From Lentisphaeria bacterium (GTDB lineage: Bacteria > Verrucomicrobiota > Lentisphaeria > JABSQK01 > UBA12247): a stretch of DNA of 5,976 bases. Made by a program: the position numbers and the translations under genes. Shown one piece after another: positions 5,453 through 5,976 of this stretch. The DNA lies in contig DMTJ01000299.1 in NCBI GenBank assembly GCA_003477185.1, positions 1 through 5,976 on the forward strand. The letters run 5' to 3'. Each line of letters begins with the position of its first letter. Position 1 is the stretch's first letter. The notes beneath the pieces are model-generated. The model did not search any database. It was not told where the DNA came from and worked only from the letters and a program-made list of their open reading frames with translations.

Positions 5453-5976
5453 ATGATACGACGCATTCTTTTCCGCAGAGACTGTCTCTGCATTTTGATG
5501 ATTTCCGCCTGCTGGCTCCCAGCGGCGGATCTTTACGTTTCCGCCAGCGGTAGCGCGACTGCGCCTTATGACTCCGTGGCAACAGCGGTCACGACCATTC
5601 AGGCCGGTATTGACGCCGCGCAGTCCGGCGACACCATTCACATCATCCCCGGGCTTTATCGCGAAACTCTGACAGTCGCGGGCAAGGCACTTACCCTCGA
5701 AGGCGATGGCATTGCGCAGACGCGGCTGGATGCGAACTTCGCAGGATCGGCACTTGCGATTTCCGCAAACGCGTCGGTCACGCTGCGAGGCCTGACCATC
5801 AGTGGTGGCCTGGCAACACTTGGCGGCGGAATCTCGGTCGTAGACGCTGGGCTCACTGCCAGCAACGTGCGCATCACGGCCTGTCGAGCCGGGCGCGGAG
5901 GGGGGCTCTACGCGAACAACGCAATTGTGTCTGTAAACGACTCGGTCATCGATGGCTGTGATGGCTACATCTCAGA
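5453..5976 (+). CDS. Exported right-handed parallel beta-helix protein, N-terminal 174 codons (runs off right edge)
   Basis: The frame from the ATG at 5453 is open to the window end. The N-terminus is basic, MIRRILFRRD, followed by a short hydrophobic stretch (11-22), an export signal. ISAC (17-20) fits a lipobox, so a lipoprotein anchored at Cys20 is possible; signal peptidase I cleavage after LPAA (22-25) is the alternative. The mature part has TIQAGIDAAQSGDTIHIIPG (48-67) followed by LYRETL, the usual opening of NosD/pectate-lyase-like or DUF1565-like beta-helix domains. Short Gly- and Asn-rich coils follow, including LTISGG (114-119), ITACRAGRGGGLYANN (141-156) and SVIDGCDG (164-171). Such proteins often bind or cleave polysaccharide, but no active site can be named from this fragment. 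No good ribosome binding site precedes 5453. The in-frame ATG at 5498 is less likely because it would remove the charged start of the signal. The terminator ends 16 bases before the ATG, so its promoter is unclear. Confidence 0.8.
   Translation, partial: MIRRILFRRDCLCILMISACWLPAADLYVSASGSATAPYDSVATAVTTIQAGIDAAQSGDTIHIIPGLYRETLTVAGKALTLEGDGIAQTRLDANFAGSALAISANASVTLRGLTISGGLATLGGGISVVDAGLTASNVRITACRAGRGGGLYANNAIVSVNDSVIDGCDGYIS
5731..5743. repeat. TGCG-N5-CGCA palindrome, copy 9 of 9
   Basis: Reads TGCGAACTTCGCA, identical to copy 5 at 3405. In the beta-helix gene it codes Asp-Ala-Asn-Phe-Ala, a different phase from copy 5. Confidence 0.6.

Overview
The window reads as chromosomal DNA of a Gram-negative bacterium with fairly high GC, probably from the Verrucomicrobiota or a related PVC lineage. 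The Gram-negative call rests on a partial lpxK-like gene (lipid A synthesis) at the left edge and on exported proteins with signal peptides at the right. The phylum is inferred from the overall style of the proteins and cannot be proven without a search. No mobile element, rRNA, tRNA or CRISPR array is visible.

Layout. Positions 1-162 (minus) hold the start of a gene whose product resembles the N-terminus of LpxK. A 132-bp divergent gap follows, with a perfect 12-bp palindrome. Three genes then run closely packed on the plus strand. They are an ABC-F ATPase of the YbiT type (295-1917), a polytopic membrane protein with GT-C glycosyltransferase features (1925-3184), and a glycosyltransferase (3165-4250) matching the DUF3524/QTMAN family, whose human member mannosylates queuosine in tRNA. 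The membrane gene is split by one in-frame TGA at 2492-2494. The gaps are 7 bp and a 20-bp overlap, which suggests one transcript. After a 134-bp gap with a small inverted repeat comes a secreted protein made of three diverged helical repeats (4385-5377), closed by a very strong UUCG-loop terminator (5395-5436). The start of an exported parallel beta-helix protein (5453 onward) runs off the right edge.

How the genes may work together. The ABC-F protein acts on the ribosome, and the QTMAN homologue may act on tRNA, so the three-gene unit could have a translation theme. The membrane protein between them is more typical of envelope glycan or lipid glycosylation, and a sugar-transfer theme shared by it and the QTMAN homologue is equally possible. 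The two right-hand genes are separate exported proteins.

Unexplained structure. A short palindrome, TGCG-N5-CGCA with a restricted centre, occurs nine times in the window, all inside coding sequence. Four copies in the QTMAN homologue lie at exact multiples of 113 bp. The best leads are this repeat, the bacterial QTMAN homologue and the in-frame TGA. No gene-free stretch exceeds 300 bases.
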